A stretch of 64,000 nucleotides of DNA from Heliopora coerulea. Taxonomy: Eukaryota > Cnidaria > Anthozoa > Scleralcyonacea > Helioporidae. The stretch spans positions 1,831,501 to 1,895,500 of the forward strand of contig JASJOG010000006.1 of assembly GCA_030142905.1 (NCBI GenBank), read 5' to 3'. The notes under the pieces are model-generated. The model did not search any database, was not told the origin of the DNA, and worked only from the letters and a program-made list of their open reading frames with translations. The position numbers were made by a program, and so were the translations under genes. Positions 1 through 13,329 of this stretch are shown here, one piece after another; positions within the stretch are counted from its first letter, which is position 1, and each line of letters starts with the position of its first letter.

Positions 1-3000
1 TGTCATGGATGTCATACATTTCTGCAGGTGTCTGAGTGTTCACACTTACACTACCAGTGGAAACTTTCGGAAAAGGGGCACGATGACCATCTGGGGTTTG
101 TTCATACTAAAATTAAGAAAAGAGCGGTGATAAAATAGTTGATTTATACCAGACAACACATAAGAGAAAAACGTATTACAAAGAGGAGCTGAATCATAAT
201 GAGGTGGATTCACTTTTCTCCTCCCTAGGAATTTCCAGGATTTCTTATCGACAGTCAATGTATACATCCTTTCCAGCCGGTCTCAACAATCTACAACGGT
301 TTTTAACGAGATGTTAAAAACATAAGTTTTCCAGTCCTTCAAGCTTCAAACAATATACTTGAGATGTGAGATAACCAAGATCACAATATCTTTTTCTATG
401 AAATTGAGCTCATGCGAGCTTTCACATGCCATTTGGGGTGATGCTCCCAGCAGCACTAGCGGACCCAGGTGAGGGGCCCGGGCCCCCATTTTGAACTTCT
501 AAAAATCCCAAAGCTCTTTAAAATTTATTTTCCGATAATGCATGGAATAACTCAGCAAAGAACGTTAGTTCCATTTCTCAATATTATGGGTGACGTATTT
601 GTGACGAGACGTATTTCCTTGTTTTTCAAACATTCTTTCGAATTGCTGACATCCCATGTAGATTCTCCTAAAATGGGTACAAACACTACGTTGTCGATAC
701 CGACGAAAATGGCGAGACTAACTATAAATTTAACACATTCGTCGCTAATCCTTCAAACAACAGCTGCTCCATAACAGGTGACTCTGACGCGAAAATCAAC
801 TTACTAGTGCGTCTCGCTTTAAGAGTTTTGGATTTTCGTACGGTCAGGTAGTATTTGATATCGAGAACATCTTGAAGCACGTGTTCAAATACACAATTTA
901 GATGCACAGATTTCGATAAATGTTTTAAAATAAAGCATTTCGTTAAATGATATTAGGACGTTCCTGCCTCCCACAAACACGAGGTTCTGCTAGGCCTGGC
1001 CGAATACAGCCTGATAGATCCGGAGATGGCTGTGTGCCAACACAGCCTTCTCATGGACCTATTCAGGCTCTTGGTTTGTCACCCACTTTTCGCAAATCCT
1101 GGGTCCCGTTATTAGACAGTGTAAGAATTGAAGCGTATGAGGAAAAAAAAGGAATTTCTTTAATTGCGTAATTTTCGAGCATTATTTGACTGTAGGTATG
1201 TAATATTGACGTAGAATTCCGGTGTAATATTTTTCTTGCAAAACGTGCAAATTTGTGTGTTCAAAAAAATTCTATCATTAAAGACTTAGAGACTGGTATG
1301 TCTTTCATGTCATGTTATTGACTAATTCTGAGAACTGTCACTCGAGGTGGGCGAAGCAGGACGGTTCTGCAGTATCCTTCTCCGGGAGTTTCTGAAATCT
1401 AAAGCCACTTAGCGGTGATTTGTAGGACGGTGAAAAAATGCTTATGTCAAGAAGTTTAAAGTCATCATCATTACCTAGTCATCATCATTATAACTAGGCT
1501 TTCTTACAACCATCCGGTGACCGTCAAGAACCAATCAACTATTACAACTGAAACAATTAGAACATCCCTTTACGAGTGACCAGACGTGCAATACGCCAAC
1601 AGTGCTGTTCGGTCATGCAAGCGCATTGCCGTTGGAGAACACTAAGCCACACGTAAGGTGAAAGCGACGCGTAGCCGTTAAGCGAAAAAAACCCTCAATG
1701 TAGACCACTGGAAAATTGAAAACAATCGGTTACAAGTATATCGTCTTCTGCCCATGTGTACCAAGGGTAAAGAACTGTTGCTGGCCAGTTCAATTTGGGG
1801 TGAACCTTAACTCTTAATAGTTTGAGAAAAATAGTGGGTACAAGACAAATGCCATTAATACCACGGTGCACTGCCCGGTACACATCATTACGGCTGCCTA
1901 ACGTCAGTTCAATACGAAATCCCATTGCTGATTATTCCGCAGAGCCCAGGTGCATGAAAACCACAAAGCATCACTTTACACGTCTAGCCTCAACTTCACT
2001 CTTGAATTCTTTTCAAAAAAAAGATAGTAGATCGGAATAAAGAAAAACACTGAATAGAAGTTAAATGAATGAAATTGAGGCTATGCCTGGCTGTAGGATG
2101 ATACCGTGGGGTATTTATGTAACTGGTCCATACATTTGTCAACTCTTTCTTGTGTTGACGTCCTGCTTAAGCGAGAAAATCACCCGGAGTCAGCGAAAGG
2201 TAAACGAGAGAATACCTATCCGAACGGAAAGGAGTTAAAAAGCATGTTGAAAATAACTGATTAGTGACGCGGGAAACGGTTTCCGGGGAATTACCCACTA
2301 GGTTTTTAATTAAGTCGTAAAATAGCTCATGATTATGACTTAAAGGTTGTGCCTCGGATTCCGACTTGGTCTCGAGACATTGTGACTTCGACAACAAGTT
2401 TGTATGTGTAGCTATGTCCTCGTTAAATTTATACCGAGCAAAATAGTGGATATGTCCCTGGCAACAACCCCAAGCGCCACTGAGAGGACCATTTCCAGAT
2501 TCAATTACAAACTGATTTTGATTCACTAACTATTTTCTCGAAATTCTCGTGAAGGCGCGAATTTTATGGAGTTATTAACTGGAGCAGAATTTGTCCGTTC
2601 TTATTCAAACTTGGAGAAACATTAGACCATTATATTTGCTCGAAAGACTTGATAGGAAACCGGTAAATTCTACTACATTTTAGGCTGAATATTATTCCTT
2701 AGCGATTATCTATTTTTCTACTCTACATTACGGAATTATTACATTTCAAGAAAACGGATTAACGATAAAAGACGATGCGTTTGGTTTTTTTGTTTTTTTT
2801 TTTCATGCTTTGGCTTTAAAGCATCTGGTAAGAACCTAACTACTGAAATAGTAAGATTGCATTCAATTGCGGCTTTTGAGGAATGTTTAGTGCTTGGAGC
2901 CTCAATAATCTTCAAAAACAAAAAGGTTTCAACATATTCTTGTAGTCAATTTTGTAGATTTTAATTTGACATGGGGTGCTCGGCATCCGAACCCAACTGA

Positions 3001-3456
3001 CAACTGCTTGCTCTCTGAGTGTATGTATTCTACATGTGCATTTTTTAACAAAGCAGCATTAACGTACATCTGAAATTCTTATTTTTCAAATACTTTTGTC
3101 CATCACCCAGAAAGTTACCATCGCTAGACTGTTCAAGTCTGTCGTTTTGTTTCAACAAGTAAAAGTTGACCAGTAAAAACAAATTCAAGTTCGAAAGAGC
3201 TAATCAATTGTCATGAAAGCATGCTCTGACTATGGTTGTATCATTTCCCTGTGGCTCAGGGCTGGCCATTGTTCCATGGCACAATCGACAGTCCAAGCCT
3301 GCACAAACTTGTAATGAAGGACGTCTAAATGTCCATTCAAGGCTTGCAACTCCTTGACCCCATCTCGCTTCACACCTTAAGTTAAGATTTTTAGCAAACT
3401 AGTGACCATCATTTAACCCTTATTAAAAGGATATACACCGAATATCTCGTACTTAC
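1..3456. other. Left flank: no gene placed
   Basis: The rest of GLCCI1 should lie here or further left, since exon 4 ends in a strong donor. I could not identify a family exon. A minus frame at 2526-2167 (119 codons) and another open stretch at about 3385-3205 lack recognisable motifs. A GGGGCCCGGGCCCCC palindrome lies near 475. Otherwise it appears to be non-coding, AT-rich DNA. Confidence 0.5.
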
Positions 3457-6400
3457 AGCAGATCTGAAAACAGAGTCTTCTCCATCTGTGACAACTAGAC
3501 CTTGAATCTCAGAATTGAGTCCTTCCATGCTACGTCTTGTATGAAGACCTGTTTTTATAACAGGTATGGGTACGGAACTAGAGGTTCCTATGCATTGCAC
3601 AGCTGTATGGTCAGCAGCAACTGGGGATTGCCTGCCATATAACTGATTGCTCTGTTTAGTTCTTTGTCTGTGTTGTCGGAATTTCTATGAAATTCATTAA
3701 AGAAAACAAACCCTAATTTAAGTACAGCACATTCCATTCTATTAACATACCGTACATCGTTTATTAACACTCCGGGGGGCTTATTCATTTCAAGCCCCTT
3801 TGAGGGGAGGCGCGTAATAGAAAAAGGGGGTTAACGAAGAGGGAGGACTTATTTAATTTTGCCAAACGCCGCAAGTTAGTAGTTATCAAGATCAAGAATT
3901 AGTTGGTCATTTGCCTATAGAACTGTCGTTCCTATTGTGTAAATTTTTATCTCGTTAAGGCTGTAGCTCAGAATTTTTACCGACGGGAGCGAGGATTTTC
4001 GAGGAAGGACCTGAGGTTCCGAGCGGTTATAACGCTTTACAAAACCAGAAAATGTTAACTATACAACATAAGGAACTAGAGCGCGAGTACTGCATGTGAA
4101 TTCGTCCCTGGATCGGCAAAAGTACACTAATAATACTGTCCGTTGTTTTGGTTGTGAGTGAAAACGGGGAGGGAGCGAGCTTAATAAATTTCTTGCTTCA
4201 AATAAGGGGAGGCTTATTTGAGAGGGGACTTAATAGAGGATTAACGGTAACACTAAAAAACATATTGCATTGAAAATGGAGAAAACATCGATTAATATTG
4301 TGAAGCGTAAACTGGGTATTCATTTAGAGATTCTGTGAATAAGAAAGGCAGCAAGTTATAAATTTGCAATCCACTACGTTAAGCACAGACTGCCCAACTT
4401 TTACCTACGACTGTGTTCTCTAAATGAGCTGGCAAAGTACATTTTAGGAGGAAAACATGGTGTATTATAAATGTAGTTTGGTCAGAAATTTGATAATTTG
4501 TTGAATTACATTACAATGTTGAGATGTTCACCAATTTTTCAAAATCTCTGCTAGAAAAAAACAAAGATATTCAAACAACCAATCACTATGTCAGTATGTT
4601 GTTAATATCAACACTGGAATTAATCCTCTAATTCACTGCACATTGTTCAAACTTTTTTCACAAAAAGTGGAAATAAGCACAAGGTGCAAGCTCAGATTTC
4701 TACAGGTATATTAGAGGCCCTGGTTCATAATGAACAGGTTGAGTATTCTACAAGTACCACTACATTGCATGATAATTTCAAAAACTGGAAGCTGGAGGAT
4801 CTCAAGTATACCATCTTTAGTTATTAACTCACAATATGAGTTCTGAAAACAAGATAAATGAGATTATGAGCATAACCAATATGAATGACCTTAAGTCTGG
4901 AACACATTCATTGTCCTTTACCAGAACTCAAGATTGTTGACATGACCAGAGAGTTGACAGTGGGAATTACAGTAGAAAATGCTCATATCAGGTATAGACC
5001 TAATACTATTACAATAATTCAAGTCCTTCACATAGGGAAATATGGTGAAACAGAAAAATTCTAAACATAAGAACCAATCAATATAAAATTTCTACCTCCT
5101 TGACATTATCAGCACTACCCCATGAAGCAGACCTACGATGCCTTGGATTCTCACTAGGACAATTACCATGATCATCTAATCCTCCTTGTGTCTGAAATGA
5201 AATTTACACAGTTACTGCTAATTGCTCACAATTACCTTAAGCCCTGCATAGTGGTAATTCTCCCAGAGCAACCATTCAGACTAGGCTTTTTGGGTCTGGT
5301 TTTAGAAATGTGGTTGTAAACAGGTTTCCATGGCAACAGTGGTGACAATCATACCCTGGTAGATAACAAGTGGTTGGGGGAGTAGAAGGAGCAGTTACCA
5401 AAATTGGGAGGAATTTTTAGTCCCAATGAAATATTTTATATTTTTACATGTTTTTGGGGGGTTTTTATTTTTCAAATATTTTCATCAGGAAATGCACTTT
5501 TGGAGCATTTTAATGGCTCTTAAACCAAAACATTTTCTGTGTGATTGCTTCATGACCAGACATTCAAGTGAGAAAGGTTTTTTTTCTCCAACTTTGCCAC
5601 TCCTTTAAGAATCCTGGTTGCACTCCTGAGAGCAGGTCAACATAGAGCAGTTCTTGTTGCTTCAAATTTCAACACTCAAAACTGTACTACCTCTTACCAA
5701 CTAGTTTATCACATAATAGGTCCAAAACTGATAAAGGAGGCAATTTCAGGATGAAATGGAAAATGAGAGTTAGGCCAGCAATCATGTATTTTAAAACCAT
5801 TTATTAGTGTATTTCATTTTTATTTACAGACTTTTTGCTGTACAAGGAGACACAGATAAGGTAGATGAATGATCTTCAAGCTTGATATTCAGAAAATGAT
5901 TTCTGAGCCCCAGATGGGGATCGAACCCGCAACCTTCTGATGACCAGTGAGACACTCTAACTCTGAGTCTCAGTCACTCAATGGTTAGAGCATCTCACTG
6001 GTCATCAGAAGGTTGCAGGTTCAATCCCTGTCTGGGGCTCAGAAATCATTTTCTGAGTATCGAGCTTTAAGATCATTCATCTACCTTAATATATTCAAGC
6101 TCTCACATTTCTCAAACATTAAACTGAGACACAGATACATAGTTTATCATGAATTAGCCTTTTTCATTTATACAACTGAGGTCAAATTTCCAGATTCCAT
6201 CTTCCACATACATGTATTTACTGAACTACCAAGTTTAGGCCTGGTAAAGCAGAACTGGAGTAATCAACAATGGCAGAGCCAAGGAAACTGGGAGGTGTGC
6301 TATAGCCCCCACTTCTTTCCAAATATGACAAGCAAACAACTATGTTTTAGAATAATTGTTGTGAAATTTCCCAGGGAAACATACAAAATGCTGCAATTTT

Positions 6401-9400
6401 ATTCGAAAGTTCTGCAGTTGAATTTTTGCAACAGTATAGTTACGAAACAGTATGGTTACGAAGCAATAAAGCTAATAGAATTTCCAATAAACTCATTCTG
6501 CATTAGAGTTATAACTCAAATATCAGGATATTACTGTAACTGTCAAAGTAGGCACTTAATGCCTCCTCATTTGGATGGGGTTATAGCTGTCCAATATGAC
6601 TTTCTAAAGAAAAGCTGTCTGGAGTGTAAAGTAATAAATATAGTTGCTCTCTTTTCTGGGCAAATACACAAGAACAGGGCTTAAATTGTATTGTGGCCAT
6701 CCTATAGCCATGGCCTCTGATAAAGGGAAAGATGTCATGGATAAAATGAAATTGTACTTAAAAATGAAGGCCACTTTTAGCCCTGATGGGTATTTCAGGA
6801 AAGTGCACACATATCAGGTTAAATGCCTGAATTTCTGGCTAAATTTGCTTTATTTATGACTAAGGTTTCATGACAGTGTGCAACTACTTGTTTATATAAA
6901 CCTTTTTGGTTCTCATTCATGGATCTTTGCAGATTTGGCATGATTTAATTGCAATGTAAGGTGTTTCAAACATGTTTTGGATAAATAGTCTGTGTGCATA
7001 CTCTACCAGAATTGGTTAAAGTTTGTGTGCAGGCATTGCACATAAGCTCACAGAACATGTTCAAGGTTTTAGAACATATGGCAATATAATCACCCATCCT
7101 CACTATTACAAAGATGCAGAGGACACTATTTTGCATTAGAATGAACCAACATGCACCTTCTAATAAACCAACTACAGTAACAAGACTCATTCTTTTGATG
7201 GAACAACCATTGCTAGTACAGTCCATTTTGGAATAAACAGCTGGCAAACTGAGAGCAAAGTTGATAAAAATTCTACAAAAAGTGGTGGCAAAAAACAGCA
7301 AAGGTAACAACTACAAAAAACTGGAATTGTGACTGCCTAGAACATTAAGAGGATGGGATTGTAGCAAACTCTATAATTTTGCTTAGTTAGGGCTGCCAGC
7401 TTCAAGGTCAAAAACAGTTCATAATTTGTTTGTGAGGTCTACATAAATGGCACACATACTGTCAAACTTTGTGCTGTCAAGTATAGTGTCATGCAAAATT
7501 ATTGGTTGTACAAAATTAATGGTTGCTGTGAAAGCAAGTATGTTGAAACACAAACCAACCAATTTAAATTCAACTGTATATGTTGATCCTCTAAATGAAT
7601 GTTGAAATTGGTTTATATGCAGCCAAATATTTGGCCTTTATAAAAAGGAAAATGGCCCTGGATAGCCACAAGCACATGAAATTCCCTAGGGAATTTTTTG
7701 TTTACATAGAAATCATACCCCCCAATCAATGCCTTGCCAGTTGCTTGCACATGAGTATTACAATATCACTTTGGATGTAAATGTTTGGCAAATGTACAGT
7801 CTATGCAAAACATCTTTTATAGAGAAGATTATGCAATGAAAGTTGTATGAAAATTTGTTTTGAAAAAAACAGGGTTGAGTTCTTTAACCCATACAGGGGT
7901 ACCAGTGCACTTAAGAATTTCATTCTAGTCAATGACTTAATGCATCCTGGAAATTTATTTGGTGAAGTAAAACTTGTTGATTTCTTCAGTTGACAAGTTC
8001 TGAGTGGTTTTGATCAATTTGATCACTTCACTTTACTTATGAACACTTCATTGTTTAACTTATTGCATAAGGAATGCACACTGTGAATAGCTCTACCCAT
8101 GCACCACACAATTGAACATAGGTTTTGTATATCAAATAGCAAGTTGTTAATCAGGAAGTTCCATTCATCCAATAAACTTCAAAGTTTCATTGCATAGGGC
8201 CTGGATAGCATTTCCCAAAAGGATGTACATCTATCTGCTGGGGAAGGCTGAGGATGACATGGAGCCAGGTGGTGAAAAAGGACATGAGAGAGTGCAGGTT
8301 AAAAAGGGAAGATGTGAAGGATAGGGAGAGGTGGAGAAGGCTGCTGTGTAGAACTGCTGGCCAACCCCTGCATAAGCAGGGAAAACGGCCATAAAATGGC
8401 TGTTGTTGTTTTTGTTATCTATCTGCTGGATAAGCTATTTAGGCTTTGTACAACTGGCCTCTAGTACTTAGCCTTATTCAGTGGTTGTTCATTTAAGAAA
8501 TACCAATGTGTTTCATTCTTGGATACTGTGTTCCAAATATGTAGGATGTGGCAAGACTAGAGAAAAGATTAAGAACTCTAGGGCTCCTGAGCAAATAGTT
8601 TTAGCTTTTCAAAAGTTGAGCAACATCCTAAGTGTTTGGATCACAGTATTCAAATGCAGATATCCATTTGGCATTTCTTTTATAAAAATAATGACATATG
8701 AAAAGCTGCAACTCTGATCCAGACATGGTTATGGATACTCTGATTTGAACACTGTTATTAACCAATCAGAGCTCATATAGGATACAGATTATTTTATAAC
8801 ATTATGTACCAACTGGACAGACCTGGTTGGGTCTCAAAGTTGAGGTATTTGGGTGCCTGAGATTTTCCTTCATCATAAATGTTCACTTATAAGCAGCCAA
8901 GGGAAAAGTGTCATCCTGTTTCTGAATTATATACCAAGTCTAAAAGTTCTTTCTATTGCTTTCTGATCAGGTGAATAGTCTATGTGTTAAGGCCAAAAAA
9001 CTAATAATGTTTAGCATGTAACCCTGAACAGAGACAATAATTATTGGTGGTCTTAGGACCATGAAATGCACTGTCTCCCGCAGAGTCAATAAATAATTGA
9101 TTAGTAATATTAATCACAGAGCAACTTGAAACAAGTAATTTATTTAAATTATTGAAAAATGACATACTGCTAAGTTATTGAAACGCCCAGTACATTTCAT
9201 AAGTAAATATATAATAATAAAGAATAAAAAAACTCTATCTGTGGAATATGCAAGCTAGGAGTTTCTGGTAAATTACTTTAACACGGTGTGGTTTATGTCA
9301 CTGTCACAAAAAATTAAAAACCCGCAAAAACAGCATTGAATAAGCAATTATTGCACAGATATCACTAACTATGTAAAACAATTCCTGCCTCTAACACAAC

Positions 9401-10292
9401 AGTTCAAGTCTGTTTATAAGGTCACTTCAGAAGGTCCCAAAATTTAATGTTCGCGCTTTGCAATTTTCAAATCTCTGGCTTCAACAGGACAACAAATAAA
9501 TTTGTCTTGTGATAGCCAACATGGATAATGACTTGCTCTGACGGAAACAGAAAAGATACTGCAGCAAAACCTCTTTAATCTTAGGAACACACATAAAAAA
9601 AATGACTAGGTTTTTGAAGCTGAGAAACGATACAAGGGAAGGTATAGAATTGGAAGTAGTAGAAACGGAGTAAATTATAATTACCTGAGTTCCTTTGCTC
9701 ACCATTGCTGCTGGGCTACCAACTGGTATCTCTCGAGGCCACTGAGAGCTAAGATAATTCCCTGACAAAGCATCCAGCGACGAGGTTCTGCGGATTGGTG
9801 TACTACCAGATTTTGGCCTTTCTACTAAATGTTTTCAATAAAAAAACACCGTTCTTCAAATAATATTTACCAACACCAGTAAACTAATACAGCCTATCAT
9901 AATACTATCTGACAAACGTTTGCTCACACAAAAGTGCAACTTGGGAAAACGAGGCAACACGTTTTCCCACGACAAATAGCCCGGTTTTCATGAAATAAAA
10001 TGCACAAAGGAGGAATACCTTTAGAACCTATAAAAGTCAACGGTGAGGTTGGACTTCGACGATTCTCAGGTGATGTCCGAATTTCAGGTGAATTCCGTCT
10101 TGTCGCCTTGATAGAGTCGTTTAGTACAGGGGAGGAGGTAGGACTCGGCTTTCTTACATACGATCCTCTCGGAGGACTTGAGTTTCTTTTCGTGCTCAAC
10201 GAGAATGGCATCGTCGCTCTCATAGGTTGGGGTTTTGTTGAACTCGAAGGTGAAGCATTTCGTCTTGGTCTTTGGGTGCCTTGAGAAGCCAT
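3457..10292 (-). CDS. GLCCI1: GLCCI1/FAM117-family protein, 5' four exons (3' end not found)
   Basis: Four exons join in frame (738 nt, 246 codons): 10292-10019 (starts MASQGTQRPRR), 9824-9685, 5191-5096 and 3684-3457. Each is bounded by AG/GT, and the phases (1, 0, 0, 0) agree. Exon 1 is Ser/Pro/Arg-rich. Exon 2 encodes VERPKSGSTPIRRTSSLDAL followed by SSQWPRE, the most diagnostic block of the FAM117/GLCCI1 family. Exon 3 encodes RRSASWGSADNVKE, and exon 4 encodes RQRTKQSNQ and RRSMEGLNSEIQGLVV. All match family blocks in the expected order. GLCCI1 (glucocorticoid-induced transcript 1) has no established enzymatic role. The donor after exon 4 is strong (gtaagt), so coding must continue, but I could not place the remaining C-terminal exons in 1-3456. 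The choice of GLCCI1 over its FAM117A/B paralogs rests on synteny with UMAD1, RPA3 and MIOS. Confidence 0.9.
3685..5095 (-). other. GLCCI1 intron 3
   Basis: 1.4 kb between exons 5191-5096 and 3684-3457. I see no repeat family, RNA gene or ORF of note. Confidence 0.75.
5859..6125. repeat. Palindromic tRNA-derived SINE, copy 1, with 12-bp target duplication
   Basis: The element is flanked by identical GAGACACAGATA (5847-5858 and 6126-6137). Inside, two tRNA-like modules face opposite ways: a nearly full one on plus (about 5966-6042, A box CACTCAATGGTTAGAG, B box GGTTCAATCC) and most of one on minus (5905-5963, B box GGTTCGATCC). Outer arms CTTCAAGC..GAAAATGATTTCT and the complement close a stem of about 45 bp. 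The tRNA anticodon stem cannot form a 7-nt loop, so this is not a tRNA gene. It lies in GLCCI1 intron 2. The long predicted ORF across it has no protein meaning. Confidence 0.85.
8242..8394 (+). pseudogene. 3' end of a non-LTR (RTE-like) retrotransposon ORF
   Basis: The plus frame reads RMTWSQVVKKDMRECRLKR, then DRERWRRLL, then a stop, followed by the CCAACCCCTGCATAAGCAGG type of tail. The 'W--D---R-WR-L' end is the usual C-terminus of RTE/CR1-type polyproteins. Only the 3' tail is present, as expected of 5'-truncated insertions. It is in GLCCI1 intron 2. Confidence 0.68.
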
Positions 10293-11786
10293 GATGATAC
10301 CTAATGACGATATCTATATACCGTGTCGGTTTAGCTTCTTGGTGACAATAAAAAATAAAAAATCGCAAAGAAAAACTAAAAAGTTCTTTTGTAAAACCCA
10401 GAACAAACTTTCGCAAACAACAAATACTACCCCTAGTATATTACTATGTACTGTATGCATCTGTGTTCCTATTTGGGAACTTAGCCTCGCATTACGCGCA
10501 CACACGCGGGTATTCAAGCCATATGATTGGTGTTTTAATAAACCATGTTGCTGGTGACGAAATGAGAATTTGCGATTTCATACTGGCCCCACTTACACGT
10601 TTTTGTTGATCGTTATCAACTTTTTAAGGTTGCCCATTTTCTGCCTGCATATCAAGGAGAAAAAGTGGCCTTACCTCATGAGGAAAATGAACCAAACTGA
10701 TAGTAAAAAAAATACTCTCAACCGGAAACTGATTCTTAAATGAATGAAGTGAACACAATTATATGGGTCCATAACCACGTTGTTAATTTTTTCATAGATT
10801 ATATCGGAGATGATTCCTTGGCCTGTGGTCCATTAAAGTTAAAATCGATGAAGGGAATGGGCTATTTGTTGGAAGATTCCATTAACGACAACGAAACTGC
10901 TTTGAATGTCTCAAAGTTTGTACATGAATTGATGAATATTTCATTGCATATAGTGCCAAAGATTGCAAATCACTTATTTTGAATGACGGGCCACTATAAG
11001 AAACTTGACTCTTCAAAGATGAAGAATTTTAAAGTCTTGATCAAACCCATCAAATTATCTAGAGTGCGGAAGAGAATTTCAGCGTTCATCTTCTCCGTCG
11101 TTAAATAATTGAAAGCCCAATTCCGTCGACTTTCATTGTCCTTTAACGACTTAGTAAGATCAATGACAAGAAAGTGTTTGGAAAATGAAGAGTTGTCATC
11201 AAATAACGTGAGTTGTTGGTACTCTAGCTGACTCCCGTAGTTGCTTGAGATAGGTCCCATCCTTTGACTTGAGCTAAATAATTAGAGGTTTATCCTAAAA
11301 AATTGCTACATACAGAACTGCTTCGTTAATAAATACTAATATTAGAACACTACAGAATATTGAATATCAAGAGGCAAGAGAACAAATTGTCTTAAAATGA
11401 AGTCTGTATTTAACATTTTCTAGTAACCACAGGCCGTACAGGATGTTCTGAGTTTCAAAGATTTCGTCGGGAAGCAGAAAGTAAAATTCGGGGATTTGAA
11501 CCTGTCTGACTGCCTTTGGTTTCTGATTGTCACGTAAACTCTCCTTTGCATCGCTGACAATTATTTCCGCTTAATGGTACCAGGCAAGACCACTCATGCA
11601 GGAATTTACAACAAATAAGTTTCATTGATGAGGTTTGTAAATTACTGCTACGCGGGCTCATAACCACAATAGCAACAATGTTTCTACATTTTAGCAAAAA
11701 ACGATTTTACAAAGTACTCCCCCGGGGAAAAACCAAAATAAATTCACTCTTTTAGACGATCGGTCATATTCGTGGTGCACTGAAGA
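10293..11786. other. GLCCI1 upstream region
   Basis: It presumably includes the GLCCI1 promoter and 5' UTR, but no clear core promoter motif was found. Frames at 10740-10982 (plus, 80 codons) and 11260-10994 (minus, 88 codons) lack recognisable domains and probably are chance or decayed element pieces. Confidence 0.45.
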
Positions 11787-11794
11787 TTTACCGA

Positions 11795-12161
11795 CAGGGG
11801 TGACGCCAGGGGGGACCGATGGGGCTACAGTCCCCGCGTCGGGGGACCTTAGCCCCCCTGTCGGGGAAAAAATTAACAATCCGTCGGGGAATTTCCACTG
11901 ATGAACTCAATTATATACTGTACAAACTATGAGCAGTTGTTATTGATTTTGCCAAGAAAGATAATGGACTTTTCTCTTCATGTGAAATCTAAAAGTAAAT
12001 TGTTTCTAGTCAGTTGTTTTGATCATTCTCTCCAAAAATGTGATGTTTTCGAACTTCAAATAACGAAATCATAAAGGAGGCGTGGTCAAGGCCCCTATGG
12101 TTTAGCCCCCCTGTCAGGGACCTTAGTCCCTGCGTCCGGGGAATTCCTGGCGCCACCGCTG
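11795..12161. mobile_element. Non-autonomous hAT-like element (CAGGGGTGACGCCAG ends)
   Basis: The ends are CAGGGGTGACGCCAG and, inverted, CAGCGGTGGCGCCAG. An 8-bp flank TTTACCGA (11787-11794) is matched by TTTGCCGA (12162-12169), one mismatch. The 367-bp body has no ORF. It shares most of its length with the element at 20346-20948, so both are one family. Confidence 0.78.
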
Positions 12162-12282
12162 TTTGCCGAATGCTTACACTCGGATATGAACAAAAATATC
12201 CAAGATAATCATAATCTTAACGTCAAGATCAACTGAACAAAGTTTGCGGATAATGGATGAACGTTCGTCAAGCACTAACTTC

Positions 12283-12425
12283 ATAAAAACGATTACTGAT
12301 CCCTAGACGGAAATCGAAGCCGAACCGTCGGATGACCGGCGAGACGCTTTAACAAGACGTGGATCCCAATCCGATCTGAGGTTCAGGAATCGTTTTCTCG
12401 ATGTATGAACTTGACGAGCGTCATC
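12283..12425. repeat. Degraded third copy of the palindromic tRNA-SINE
   Basis: Sequence such as CTAGACGGAAATCGAAGCCG, GATGACCGGCGAGACGC and TCAGGAATCGTTTTCTCGAT aligns with the minus-strand tRNA-like half and the arm of the copies at 5.9 and 30.8 kb. It is far more diverged and I see no target duplication. Confidence 0.6.
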
Positions 12426-13119
12426 CATCCATGATGTCTCCAAGGTTTAGCTCCCACATCTTGCTGAATGTGATTCACATTGGGCCGTAATCGCAAGGCA
12501 CAAAGACGCACGTGTAAACACCACTTAAGGATGTGAGTTCGATCACCGCCCGAGGCCAGTGTGGTACAGCCACACAGTCTTATCCCCGGAAAGATGAATA
12601 GCATCAATTTTGAAAATGTGCTTCAATAGATGAATATCATCTTTCTAGTGAAAACTCGGGAAAGGATCAAGGTTGGAGTGCTTAGAATTAGGGTCAAATC
12701 ACCCTTCCGTTGACGGTAAACCTTAGGCTCACCTCCTTTTAAAAATTTTTTAAGAAATGCAACAAGAACAACCTATCGCATGTGGGAACCTTCATTTTCC
12801 TTAAATAGATGATATTCATCTTCTTGCGACGTTTTGTCAATTGATGCCATTCATCTTTTCACGGTGAGACCGAGGTGTAGCAAGGAAGTTTTAACGGAAG
12901 GGGCGGGCATTCTGAAATTTGGACTAATGGATGTGGCTATATGGGCGTGGTCAACGACACAAGTGTTTATTTATTCGTTCTTTATTAACTTATTGTAAGA
13001 TTTGATAATTTCTAACGAGCAATGGTTGACGTTGTGCGTAAGTCGGAAATTGTTTACGAGTGGGTGCCCTAACGAATGAATTAATGGCAACCAAACATTT
13101 ACAATTTGCTTACATACAT

Positions 13120-13131
13120 AAATACATATAC

Positions 13132-13188
<57 letters not shown>

Positions 13189-13270
13189 AAGGCGATCATC
13201 AGTTGCTTGATGATCACATGAGTGCGTGAAACTCAGAGTAGCGACAGCAAAAAATTTTGTCTATTTTACT

Positions 13271-13298
<28 letters not shown>
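13120..13298. repeat. CATA/TA microsatellites
   Basis: (CATA)n passes into (TA)n at about 13120-13183, and a second (TA)n lies at about 13270-13298. Between them is GATCATCAGTTGCTTGATGATC, a short palindrome. They lie just outside the left DIRS end. Confidence 0.93.
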
Positions 13299-13301
<3 letters not shown>

Positions 13302-13329
13302 CCCCGTTTGCACAAAGGTTGCCCAAAGA

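Larger units (their letters stand above)
5192..9684 (-). other. GLCCI1 intron 2
   Basis: 4.5 kb. It holds the palindromic tRNA-SINE (5859-6125) and the RTE-like 3' tail (8242-8394). The rest is AT-rich with no feature I can support. Confidence 0.75.

Noticed and set aside
3205..3385. Fifth GLCCI1 exon
   Set aside because: Two minus frames are open, but neither resembles the C-terminal blocks of GLCCI1/FAM117, and the splice sites are weak.
5966..6042. A tRNA gene
   Set aside because: A and B boxes are present, but the anticodon stem closes on itself without a 7-nt loop, and the sequence sits inside a repeated element with target duplications.
6013..6684. A 223-codon plus-strand open frame as a gene
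   Set aside because: It starts inside the tRNA-SINE and runs through GLCCI1 intron sequence; no domain or splice logic supports it.
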